A stretch of DNA of 38,199 nucleotides from an uncultured Oscillospiraceae bacterium (lineage in GTDB: Bacteria > Bacillota > Clostridia > Oscillospirales > Oscillospiraceae), in NCBI GenBank assembly GCA_947628185.1, contig CANQYW010000017.1, positions 1 to 38,199 of the forward strand, written 5' to 3'. Positions 32,701-38,199 of the stretch are shown piece by piece. The notes below the pieces were generated by a model. That model ran no database searches, was not told the DNA's origin, and saw only the letters and a program-made list of their open reading frames with translations. Position 1 is the stretch's first letter; each line of letters opens with the position of its first letter. The position numbers and the translations under genes were made by a program.

Positions 32701-35620
32701 CAGCATACTCGCCCTCGTACCACTCCTCAGGAGCGCCGCGGTCGAACATGGAGGGGTCGGTCCAGTTGCCGTAGAAACCGAACACAGGGATGCTGAGCTC
32801 AGGAAGGTTGACGCCCTCGTTGGTGGAGGCGCCAGTGGCCTTGACATAAGCCTCGACGTAAGCGCCCTTCGGGTTCTCCCTGGCGAGCTGAGCCTTCTCG
32901 GCGTCGGTGAGTTTGATGGTCACGTCGACCTTGACAGAGCCCTCGGCGGGAAGGGTCACATAGGTGAGACCCTTGGAGAGCAGGACATGGACATCATGAG
33001 TATCGACGTCGCCGTCGCCGTCCACGTCGGTGCTGCGGGTGTGGTTATTAATCTTGGTGCCCTTCATGATGCTGTCAAGAAGGAGCTGGGCGTCAGCGGT
33101 GGTGAGGTTGCCGTCACCGTTGAAGTCATAGTTGAGGCTGCTGGGATCGGCCTTCACGACCTCGCCGTTGACGGTGAAGGTCACGTCGGCGTCCATATCG
33201 CGGGTGGAGCCCAGAAGTACGTTGCCGTCAACAGCCTGAGTGAACACCTCGGCGCTGAGGGCATAGTAGTGGATGACGTCGCTAAAGTTATTGAGGGTGA
33301 AGGAGAAGGAGTACTCGCCGGTCTTGGCGGGGTCGTCGCCCAGCTCAACCTTCACTTTGCCGTCGTCCTGGCCGTCAACCATTATGTAGGCGGGGGAGCT
33401 GACAGCGTTAACGACGTTGGCAAGGCCAGCGCCCTGCTGAAGGAGGGAATAATAGTGGCCATCGGCGTCCTTCATCGGGGTAGCAGCGCCCATGAGGAGG
33501 GACTGGGTGAGGGCGCGGGAGGAAACGCCGTTGTAGTGGGCCATGCCGTTGTCCTCGAGGTAACCCTGGACAGAGGCGGAGAGACCCGCGATCTGGGGGG
33601 AAGCCATGGAGGTTCCGCTCATGAGCTCATAGAGGTTGTGAGCGGTAGTAGGAGCGTCGGAGCCGGTGTTAGCGCCGAGGACGGAGTAGATGCTGCCGCC
33701 AGGAGCGGAGATCTCGGGCTTGAGGCTGAGGTCGCCGGGCACGCCCCAGGAGCTGTAGGAGCTCATGGTGTAGTAATCAGAGTTATTGTATGTAACAGTA
33801 ACGTTGCCGTTCACGATGAGTGTGCCGGTGGAATAATTACCACCTTCGTCAGCCTCGGCGTTTGCAAGTACAAACGCACCGTCCTCCTGGGAGATACCAA
33901 CGCAGGGGATGTCGCCCTCACCGTCTGCAAGGTTCATGTTGATAGCGCCGGGGGCATTGTTCACAACAACGCAGGCGGCAGCACCGGCACTGGCAGCTGC
34001 GGTGAGCTTATAGCCGAAATTGCTCTCGCCACGGGTTAGAAAGACTACCTTGCCCTCGATGTCCTCGGCGTAGTCCTCTATGAGGCTCTTGCCGCTGGCG
34101 TTAGCGCCGTACTTGGTATCATCGGAGGTAAAGTAAATGAAGTTGAACTCCTTGCCCGTCTTATTCTCGTCAAGGCTGGCAAGAGTCGGGAAACCGTAGT
34201 TCGCGCTGGTGTCGGAGATACCAATCTTGTGGCCAGCAACTTCGATGGTGGGGCTTATGGAACCGTCGTTATCAACGGAGGCCACGGCCAGGGAGTTGGC
34301 GAAGGAACCGGGGGAACCCACGGTGTCGAAGTTCACGTCGTCGCTGTAGAGAGCGTGGGGGGCGGTGTTCTCAGACCAGCTACCGGAGTTACCAGCGGAC
34401 ATGACGACCACGGTATCGCTGTCAGCGAAACTATCAAGGATATCCTGGTAATCGGAGTCGGTGGTGAAACCGGCGTTACCGCTGCCGAGGGACAGGTTCA
34501 CGGCGTCAGCGCCAAGGATTATGGCGTCCTCGATGGCGACCATGTAGTCGGAGTCATAAGCGCCGCCGCCAGCACCGAAGACCTTCATGACGAGGAGCTG
34601 GGCGTCGGGGGCGTTACCGGTGACGCCGATGGCGTCGGCAGCGACCTCGAGCTCACCGTCACCGTTGGTGTCAACATAGCGGTTGGCCGCAGCGATACCA
34701 GCGACGTGGGAGCCGTGCTCACCCTGGGTGTCCTTTAAGTGGGTAACATTGTTGTTCTCATCAACATAGTTAAAGGCGAAGGGGACCTTGCTGCTGCGAT
34801 AGAGATCCGCCATGGAGTTAGCGCCCATCGCAGTAGTGGCGTTCAGCTGGGACATAAGGTTCTTTATGTCGTTACGCTCAAGGAGGTCATAGGTGTTACC
34901 GGTGATGTCCATGTCCTCAGAGATGGCATAATCGAAAGCCTTGCTGTCGAAGGACTGGTGGTCAATGTCAACACCAGTATCGATTATGGCTATCTTGGTG
35001 CCAGCGCCGTTGACGCCGCTGGTCCAGAGGGAGGCAGCGCCGGTCATCTGGCCGGAGACGGCCATGTTGGGCTCAACCTCGCCGCCCACGGAGACGACCT
35101 GGGGCTCATAGCGGTTCTCGAGAATAACCTTCTTAACGCCATCAACGGCCTTAATGGCCTCGATGTCTCCGTACTTAACGTTAGCGGAGATGATGTTGGC
35201 GGCGAGGGTCAGGTTCCACTTGACATCAAGCTTGTTCCCGCCCAGGGCCTGGGTCTCGATCTTGCTCTGGACACTTGCCTGCTCCTGACGGAGGCTATCC
35301 CTGTAGTTCATCGCGCTGCTGTTCGCGGCGATGTTCTTGGTGGAGTAGCCAGCCTCAAGGGTGGAGGCCTTGTCCAACACGATGGACACGCGGACTACCT
35401 CGTCCGCGCTGTGCGTGGGAGTCGCTCCCTCGGCGGGAACGAACTCCAGGGGGTTGCGCGCAGCTTTCACGGCGTCGTTATCGACTTTCTCGAGTGTGAT
35501 CGAGCCGCGGGCGCCGCTTGCCGCGGACACGGGAACCGCCATCACGCCAATCAGCATTATGACTGAGAGGGCGACAGCCAGCAGCCGTTTCACGGGCCTT
35601 GCGCTGTTTCGTTCTTGCAT
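29738..35620 (-). CDS. Secreted subtilase (lactocepin-like) with dockerin-like, Big2, cohesin-like and SLH domains
   Basis: A 1960-residue cell-envelope serine protease. Signal peptide about 1-34 (KRLLAVALSVIMLIGVMAVP). The S8 domain (about 205-735) has Asp214 in IIDTGVD, His302 in EHGSHVAG, oxyanion Asn411 in SAGNSG and Ser671 in SGTSMASP; a PA insert is at about 495-600. Next is an Fn3-like region, interrupted at 831-885 by two calcium loops (DFNGDGNLTTADAQ and DVDGDGDVDTHDVH) of dockerin type. A Big2-like domain is at about 1262-1347 and a cohesin-like domain at about 1670-1770. Three SLH repeats (1786-1960) anchor it to the wall polymer. ATG 35620 with GGAGGAAAG upstream; monocistronic. 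It probably degrades external proteins; substrate unknown. Confidence 0.93.
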   Translation of the reverse strand: MQERNSARPVKRLLAVALSVIMLIGVMAVPVSAASGARGSITLEKVDNDAVKAARNPLEFVPAEGATPTHSADEVVRVSIVLDKASTLEAGYSTKNIAANSSAMNYRDSLRQEQASVQSKIETQALGGNKLDVKWNLTLAANIISANVKYGDIEAIKAVDGVKKVILENRYEPQVVSVGGEVEPNMAVSGQMTGAASLWTSGVNGAGTKIAIIDTGVDIDHQSFDSKAFDYAISEDMDITGNTYDLLERNDIKNLMSQLNATTAMGANSMADLYRSSKVPFAFNYVDENNNVTHLKDTQGEHGSHVAGIAAANRYVDTNGDGELEVAADAIGVTGNAPDAQLLVMKVFGAGGGAYDSDYMVAIEDAIILGADAVNLSLGSGNAGFTTDSDYQDILDSFADSDTVVVMSAGNSGSWSENTAPHALYSDDVNFDTVGSPGSFANSLAVASVDNDGSISPTIEVAGHKIGISDTSANYGFPTLASLDENKTGKEFNFIYFTSDDTKYGANASGKSLIEDYAEDIEGKVVFLTRGESNFGYKLTAAASAGAAACVVVNNAPGAINMNLADGEGDIPCVGISQEDGAFVLANAEADEGGNYSTGTLIVNGNVTVTYNNSDYYTMSSYSSWGVPGDLSLKPEISAPGGSIYSVLGANTGSDAPTTAHNLYELMSGTSMASPQIAGLSASVQGYLEDNGMAHYNGVSSRALTQSLLMGAATPMKDADGHYYSLLQQGAGLANVVNAVSSPAYIMVDGQDDGKVKVELGDDPAKTGEYSFSFTLNNFSDVIHYYALSAEVFTQAVDGNVLLGSTRDMDADVTFTVNGEVVKADPSSLNYDFNGDGNLTTADAQLLLDSIMKGTKINNHTRSTDVDGDGDVDTHDVHVLLSKGLTYVTLPAEGSVKVDVTIKLTDAEKAQLARENPKGAYVEAYVKATGASTNEGVNLPELSIPVFGFYGNWTDPSMFDRGAPEEWYEGEYADGTTPYLATPLSGSVTNVLIANGAMVFNGGGVATTVDEYAYTLIRNAGNGVFRMTWKDADGTEHVRWSEDLGEEIGAFYYVNGGSWQNYQTEAPIGFELVDEDGNPLPDGTEVEISVIKAPEYYAKYDYDWDILTDGDLENGELGEGAFLTTKVVVDTKAPEIVDEKDKTYWADTEDDGRHIYVTAKDNVGLAFAELYDQDGETLVYAFERGYYDEETLYTTALTSGPDEELLIDFDGVYEPDLFYLLFAGVNVWTRAGDLDDDVYYIIVGDGAGNTSTYRMFVGIEPTSEVESVTISADTLKLFKGNSAQLSAIVEPMTLSDRGVDWSTSDAAVATVDENGLVTAVADGTATITATAKLKGAEGAAVTATCEVTVETLALEITGILGDEVGTTQYFDWDLNEGTLTYPHTVGDVVNPVAAAVDGENFYAFDSSYVMHHVNQATGKNIDTAAWAETKPTPWGMAYSKEGLHWSYAYYLMIQDDPMVPTYMGFNFSSALAGDYLTAVAYDGTPWTYDLQGESYHGNYRLFAVDTSGWIWEIMVFEEDGQISCLRGAVPSNLTVNAEQNDTDGPSVSLFYGEDGNLYYAEWSGDTSEFYMLVPTVEDGEIASWTATRIGDVGDGVWPAFIFSAENKGAAAADDAHSYNYDVENVEVLEAEALDPADMVASVKADAANNSVVGSLNSVEVSEDAKPGEVGTGVLVSDTNKTVTVPVYGTDFTNGRFTLNYDASVLDLVSVEPTADSLVSYVAKEGAIDIGAAVKNLTDGKVLDVIFTYDEDADVESVDFSTVVTEDNNDHITEPEPTEITVTLACPSDIYTDAAKIQNEWYHDYVDFVTHNGVMKGRDDGSFDAYATLTRAELWTMLSRLDPTFTPETLETDATWADTYQRWALSAGVSDGTDPFRGVTRQEAVTMIYRFAKYIGVDVSAAADLTSFKDADAVADWAGDAMSWAVAKGIIEGDDTGALNPNSTALRSHIAKIVAVYMQVA

Positions 35621-35721
35621 AAACTTTCCTCCAATCTTTTTTCCGCCTCACCCACCGCGGTGATGTCCGACTCCGGGGATTGGGTACACCTGTCCCCCGC
35701 TGGCTGAGATGGTATAGCTTA

Positions 35722-35750
35722 ACTTTAAACCAACTTTGCCAAAACGTCAA
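35722..35750 (-). promoter_or_regulatory. Promoter of the SLH protease gene
   Basis: On the minus strand TTGACG (35745-35750), 17 bases, TAAAGT (35722-35727), giving a leader of about 95 bases. Confidence 0.6.
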
Positions 35751-35917
35751 GTATAATTTAAATGCCCAAATTGACAAATATATTCGCCGTCAGGGCCGAT
35801 TTTTAACAAAAATAACGAAACTATGATGTCCCGCAACATTTCTCGGGGGTGGGTTTACATAATAGGGGGTAAAATGGGGGGTTATGTAGACTTTTTGGGG
35901 GTGTGTGGACATAAAAT

Positions 35918-35945
35918 GGCCGCCCGTGCATCAGCAAGAGCGGCC
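35918..35945. terminator. Hairpin at the left edge of the second array
   Basis: GGCCGC...GCGGCC enclosing CCGTGCATCAGCAAGA, followed by TTTGGGGCTTTT on the plus strand. It resembles the shared terminator of the units (CCGCCC...GCAAGAGCGG), so it may be a decayed unit. 35751-35917 contains G-rich repeats (GGGGGT) but no gene. Confidence 0.45.
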
Positions 35946-35979
35946 TTTGGGGCTTTTGTCGGAAAATGCAAAATAGATA

Positions 35980-36256
35980 TTGACATTTCCATTTATATAT
36001 GTTATTACAGGGATAGGCCAGGATCGGCGGCAGGTTGTTCCTCCGGGAGGGGGTGACCTCGTCGTCGCAGATGCCGCTTAACCTCGGGCTCCACTTCGTT
36101 CGCCCTCAGGCGCTGGCATCGCTCCTCCTCTCCCCACACGATTTTTCAATCGTGCGGGGGCCCCAGTTACTAAGTGAAGTATTCTTATTACTTAACTTAT
36201 TGGCGGTAGTTGTCTTTGGTGTCATAAATGTAATGACCCATAACGGCAAGAAGTAA
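35980..36256 (+). pseudogene. Array unit with element inserted at the toxin start (N-terminally altered toxin)
   Basis: Promoter TTGACA (35980-35985), 17 bases, TATTAC (36003-36008), and leader hairpin CCTCC-GGGA-GGGGG are intact. After GGTGAC the element (36059-36164) replaces the ATG and first codons. The toxin body LLSEVFLLLNLLAVVVFGVI then NVMTHNGKK continues to a stop at 36254-36256. The frame is open through the whole element; from an ATG at 36071 it would give a 61-residue fusion, MPLNLGLHFVRPQALASLLL and onward. That ATG is about 20 bases from the ribosome site, so expression is doubtful. Confidence 0.65.
36059..36164 (+). mobile_element. Palindromic three-stem element, copy 3
   Basis: TCGTCGTCGCAG, outer arm GATGCC/GGCATC, middle CCTCGGGC/GCCCTCAGG, box CTCCTCCTCTCCCC, last hairpin CACGATT-TTTC-AATCGTG, CCCC end. 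Confidence 0.72.
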
Positions 36257-36352
36257 CCGCCCTTACCTATCCTAAGCAAGAGCGGCGTTTCCTTCAAGCA
36301 AATCTGATTTTTTGGAACGACCGCTATTGTCACGGGTAGCAGCCGCCTTTCT
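36247..36352 (-). ncRNA. Antisense RNA beside the disrupted toxin at 36.2 kb
   Basis: Promoter on the minus strand TTGACA (36382-36387), 17 bases, TATAAT (36359-36364). Confidence 0.7.
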
Positions 36353-36511
36353 TGGCCTATTATAAGCCTGGATGACGGGAATGTCAAGTGCCGGGACATG
36401 AAAATTTTGTCGGAAAATGCAAAATATGTATTGACATATCCCTTCATATGTGTTATTACAGGGATAGGCCAGGACTGGCGGCAGGTTGTTCCTCCGGAAG
36501 GGGGTGACAAC

Positions 36512-36604
36512 ATGACGGTAAGTGAGGTATCTTTGTTACTCAACTTATTGGCGGTAGTTGTCTTTGGTGTCATCAACGTGATGAACCATAACGGCAAGAA
36601 ATAA
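36512..36604 (+). CDS. Holin-like type I toxin peptide, array member 7 (30-residue type)
   Basis: 30 residues, MTVSEVSLLLNLLAVVVFGV then INVMNHNGKK. Promoter TTGACA (36431-36436), 17 bases, TATTAC (36454-36459). Leader hairpin GTTGTTCCTCC-GGAA-GGGGGTGACAAC ends right at the ATG. It is the only undisturbed copy in this second cluster and shows what the two neighbours looked like before the element arrived. Confidence 0.78.
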   Translation: MTVSEVSLLLNLLAVVVFGVINVMNHNGKK

Positions 36605-36696
36605 CCGCCCTCGTATAAACAAGAGCGGCGTTTCCTTCAAACAGAACTGACTTTCTAGGAACGACCGCTATTGTAGCGAGTAGCAGCCGCCTTTCT
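36595..36696 (-). ncRNA. Predicted antisense RNA opposite array member 7
   Basis: Promoter on the minus strand TTGACA (36726-36731), 17 bases, TATAAT (36703-36708). Shared hairpin CCGCCCTCG...CAAGAGCGG. Confidence 0.72.
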
Positions 36697-36774
36697 TGGC
36701 CTATTATAAGCCCGGAGGGCGAGAATGTCAAGTGCCGGGGCACGAAAATTTTGTCGGAAAATGTAGAATAGATA

Positions 36775-37056
36775 TTGACAATTCCATTTATATGTGTTAT
36801 TACAGGGATAGGCCAGGATCGGCGGCAGGTTGTTCCTCCGGGAGGGGGTGACAACTCGTCGTCGCGGATGCCGCTTAACCTCGGGCTCCACTTCGTTCGC
36901 CCTCAGGCGCTGGCATCGCTCCTCCTCTCCCCACCCGATTTTTCAATCGTGCGGGGACCCCATTTATTAAGTGAAGTATTTTTGTTACTTAACTTATTGG
37001 CGGTAGTTGTCTTTGGGGTTATAGACGTAATGTCAAATAACCGTAAAAAAAAATAA
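36775..37056 (+). pseudogene. Second array unit with element inserted at the toxin start
   Basis: Promoter TTGACA (36775-36780), 17 bases, TATTAC (36798-36803). The leader hairpin CCTCC-GGGA-GGGGG and GTGACAAC remain, then the element (36856-36961) replaces the ATG. The toxin body LLSEVFLLLNLLAVVVFGVI then DVMSNNRKKK ends at 37054-37056. As in the 36.0 kb unit, the toxin frame stays open through the element. Confidence 0.65.
36856..36961 (+). mobile_element. Palindromic three-stem element, copy 4
   Basis: Nearly identical to copy 3 (GATGCC/GGCATC outer arm). The last hairpin reads CCCGATT-TTTC-AATCGTG, with one mismatch, and GGGGACCCC replaces GGGGGCCCC. Confidence 0.72.
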
Positions 37057-37149
37057 CCGCTCGTACGTAGCGTAAGAGCGGCGTTTCCACTGACACTAAA
37101 TCAGATTTTTTGGAACGACCGCTATGCGCAATATAGCAGCCGCCTCTCT
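37047..37149 (-). ncRNA. Antisense RNA beside the disrupted toxin at 37.0 kb
   Basis: Promoter on the minus strand TTGACA (37179-37184), 17 bases, TACAAT (37156-37161), a slightly weaker -10 than in the other units. Confidence 0.65.
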
Positions 37150-37192
37150 TGGCCTATTGTAAGCCTGGATGGCGAGAATGTCAAGTGCTGAA

Positions 37193-37234
37193 TTAAAAAT
37201 AACTTTACCATAGTTAAAAATAACTTTACCATAG
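37193..37234 (+). repeat. Two tandem copies of a 21-base unit
   Basis: TTAAAAATAACTTTACCATA plus G, repeated twice without interruption, where the toxin promoter of this unit would be expected. Confidence 0.85.
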
Positions 37235-37251
37235 AAGAAACGTCCGCCCTT

Positions 37252-37356
37252 TCGTCGTCGCGGATGCAGCTTTACCTCGGGCTCCCTTTGGTCACCCTCG
37301 GGCGCTAGCATCGCTCCTCCTCTCCCCACACGATTTTTCAATCGTGCGGGGGCCCC
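37252..37356 (+). mobile_element. Palindromic three-stem element, copy 5
   Basis: TCGTCGTCGCGG, GATGC/GCATC outer arm, CCTCGGGC/ACCCTCGGG middle region, box CTCCTCCTCTCCCC, hairpin CACGATT-TTTC-AATCGTG. It lies in a unit that has lost its toxin promoter and toxin. Confidence 0.7.
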
Positions 37357-37389
37357 ATTTGGCGCGGGGATGAAAACCGGTAGCATAAA

Positions 37390-37472
37390 GAAACATCCGC
37401 CCTTACATATGTAAGAGCGGAGTTTCTTTTGACTCAAAATCGACTTTTAGGAACAATCGCTATTACCGTAGC
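37390..37472 (-). ncRNA. Antisense-only unit 3
   Basis: Promoter on the minus strand TTGACA (37502-37507), 17 bases, TATAAT (37479-37484). Hairpin CCGCCCTTACATATGTAAGAG then CGG, with a shortened body. Confidence 0.6.
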
Positions 37473-37521
37473 AACTTTATTATATGCCGTGGAGGCACGA
37501 TTGTCAAGAGCTGTGTCGCTC

Positions 37522-37550
37522 TTGCGCTATGTACAGAATTATGCTATAAT
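37522..37550 (+). promoter_or_regulatory. Promoter of the Phd/RelE-type pair
   Basis: TTGCGC (37522-37527), 17 bases, consensus TATAAT (37545-37550), 23 bases ahead of the antitoxin ATG. Confidence 0.7.
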
Positions 37551-37573
37551 AGTGTGCAAATGGAGGTGACACT

Positions 37574-37834
37574 ATGCCGCAGATAAGGCCCATCACGGAC
37601 CTCAGAAACACCACCGAGATCTCAAACGCCTGTCACGCGAGGCGTGAGCCCATATTCATCACGAAAAACGGTCACGGCGACCTGGTGGTAATGAGCCTCG
37701 AGACCTACCAGGAGCTCTTCGAGACCGCCAACGCCGACGCCGCAATCGCGGAGTCGGAGTCTGACGCCAAGCTCTACGACGCCCGCGAGGTGCTTGGGGC
37801 GTTGCGGAGGAAACACTTTGGCGGAGAAATATAA
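37574..37834 (+). CDS. Type II antitoxin, Phd/YefM family
   Basis: An 86-residue DNA-binding antitoxin. The N-terminal fold reads IRPITDLRNTTEISNACHAR, then REPIFITKNGHGDLVVMSLE and TYQELFE, the classic Phd/YefM pattern, with a charged C-terminal tail that would bind the toxin. Start ATG with GGAGGTGACACT upstream. It overlaps the toxin gene by 17 bases. Like its family it should repress its own promoter as a complex with the toxin. Confidence 0.9.
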   Translation: MPQIRPITDLRNTTEISNACHARREPIFITKNGHGDLVVMSLETYQELFETANADAAIAESESDAKLYDAREVLGALRRKHFGGEI

Positions 37835-38123
37835 GGTTGTGATGACCAGCCGCGCCGTGCGGGATCTCGACGGCATCTACAGGTACATCGCCCAGAATCT
37901 CCTGGAGCCGGGTACGGCGTTGAGACTGGTAGATGAGCTCGAGCAGGGGATCCTCTCCCTGGAGCTATTCCCCGGCCGGTGCCCATTTCGCAGGACAGGG
38001 ATCTACGCGAACAAGGGGTATCGTCAGCTTTTTGTGAAGAATTACACCGTCATCTTCCGCGTGGACGAAACGGAGAAAATGGTCGTCATCGTCACCGTGC
38101 GGTATTCGCCGAGCCAGTTTTGA
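37818..38123 (+). CDS. Type II toxin, RelE/ParE family
   Basis: A 101-residue toxin: YKVVMTSRAVRDLDGIYRYI, then LVDELEQGILSLELFPGRCP, and the C-terminal strands GYRQLFVKNYTVIFRVDE and VVIVTVRYSPSQF. The pattern suits ParE/RelE-like toxins, which poison gyrase or cleave ribosome-bound mRNA; the sequence alone does not decide which. The TTG at 37818 is chosen because GGAGG lies exactly 7 bases upstream inside the antitoxin gene. No ATG occurs before residue 9 of this reading. Confidence 0.87.
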   Translation: MAEKYKVVMTSRAVRDLDGIYRYIAQNLLEPGTALRLVDELEQGILSLELFPGRCPFRRTGIYANKGYRQLFVKNYTVIFRVDETEKMVVIVTVRYSPSQF

Positions 38124-38150
38124 TACTAGGGCTTGTTTGAAAAATAAATG

Positions 38151-38179
38151 TTGCACAAACGGGGAAAAAGATGTAAAAT
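38151..38179 (+). promoter_or_regulatory. Possible promoter at the window edge
   Basis: TTGCAC (38151-38156), 17 bases, TAAAAT (38174-38179), reading out of the window. It follows GGGCTTGTTTGAAAAATAAA (38129-38148), which could be the end of an insertion sequence, but the window stops before this can be judged. Confidence 0.4.
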
Positions 38180-38199
38180 ATACATATGGGTACAAGAAG

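Larger units (their letters stand above)
35955..37507 (+). repeat. Second tandem array of type I units
   Basis: Three toxin-bearing units (two disrupted, one intact) and one antisense-only unit. Toxins are of the 30-residue LLNLLAVVVFGV type, with leaders beginning TTTGTCGGAAAATG and the -10 TATTAC. Together with 27.5-29.6 kb they bracket the SLH protease gene. Confidence 0.82.

Noticed and set aside
30191-34039. Very long open frames on the plus strand (589 and 626 codons)
   Set aside because: They are antisense to the SLH protease, are Val/Gly/Asp-rich in the way expected of GC-rich shadow frames, have no ribosome sites and show no domain.
38124-38199. Left end of an insertion sequence
   Set aside because: GGGCTTGTTTGAAAAATAAA followed by a promoter is suggestive, but no transposase or second end is visible before the window stops.

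Overview
The window looks like a chromosomal segment of a spore-forming, GC-rich member of the Clostridia (Oscillospiraceae-like; the rank is an inference). Supporting this are a pair of CotF-type spore coat genes, a FeoA/FeoA/FeoB cassette with its Cys-rich partner, an S-layer-homology (SLH) anchored subtilase, good Gram-positive ribosome binding sites, and sigma-A promoters that almost all have TTGACA/17/TATAAT-like spacing. Core genes are GC-rich. Several islands (10.5-13.9 kb, 24.1-25.4 kb, 27.4-29.6 kb, 35.8-37.5 kb) are AT-richer and carry accessory elements.

Layout. 1-3.3 kb, minus strand: a uronate/pectin-type sugar operon (acetylesterase-like hydrolase, AraC regulator, sugar isomerase/epimerase, partial kduI). 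3.4-6.6 kb, plus: a ferrous iron uptake operon with repeated GTTAG-N6-CTAAC operators. 6.5-9.1 kb: TspO, two spore coat proteins, a thioredoxin-reductase-like flavoprotein and dUTPase. 9.1-14.1 kb: accessory island with a DUF4143 ATPase, a truncated ASCH gene, an HTH-TPR regulator, a divergent type I toxin-antitoxin locus, a small RNA, a phage capsid remnant and a phage-type HTH fragment. This abuts two tRNA-Ser genes. 14.4-22.1 kb: rpoB-rpoC. 22.3-24.1 kb: an HTH-only LysR protein and a GH3/NagZ-like glycosidase. 25.5-27.4 kb: glgA with a long repetitive N-terminal tail. 29.7-35.6 kb: a 1960-residue secreted SLH protease. 37.6-38.1 kb: a type II Phd/RelE toxin-antitoxin pair.

The standout system lies between and around these genes. 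It is an expanded family of small modules, each with a plus promoter (TTGACA-N17-TATTAC), a leader whose Shine-Dalgarno sequence is locked in a CCTCC-N4-GGAGG hairpin, a 27-30 codon single-membrane-segment peptide, and a convergent antisense RNA promoter (TTGACA-N17-TATAAT) whose transcript overlaps the toxin 3' end through a shared bidirectional terminator hairpin. This is the architecture of type I toxin-antitoxin systems with holin-like toxins. I count seven intact array members, one diverged member at 12.7-12.9 kb, three members whose start codon is replaced by a palindromic element, and three antisense-only units. The palindromic element occurs five times here. Its stems differ between copies yet stay self-complementary, which points to selection for structure.

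All functional statements rest on reading sequence motifs; no database search was possible.
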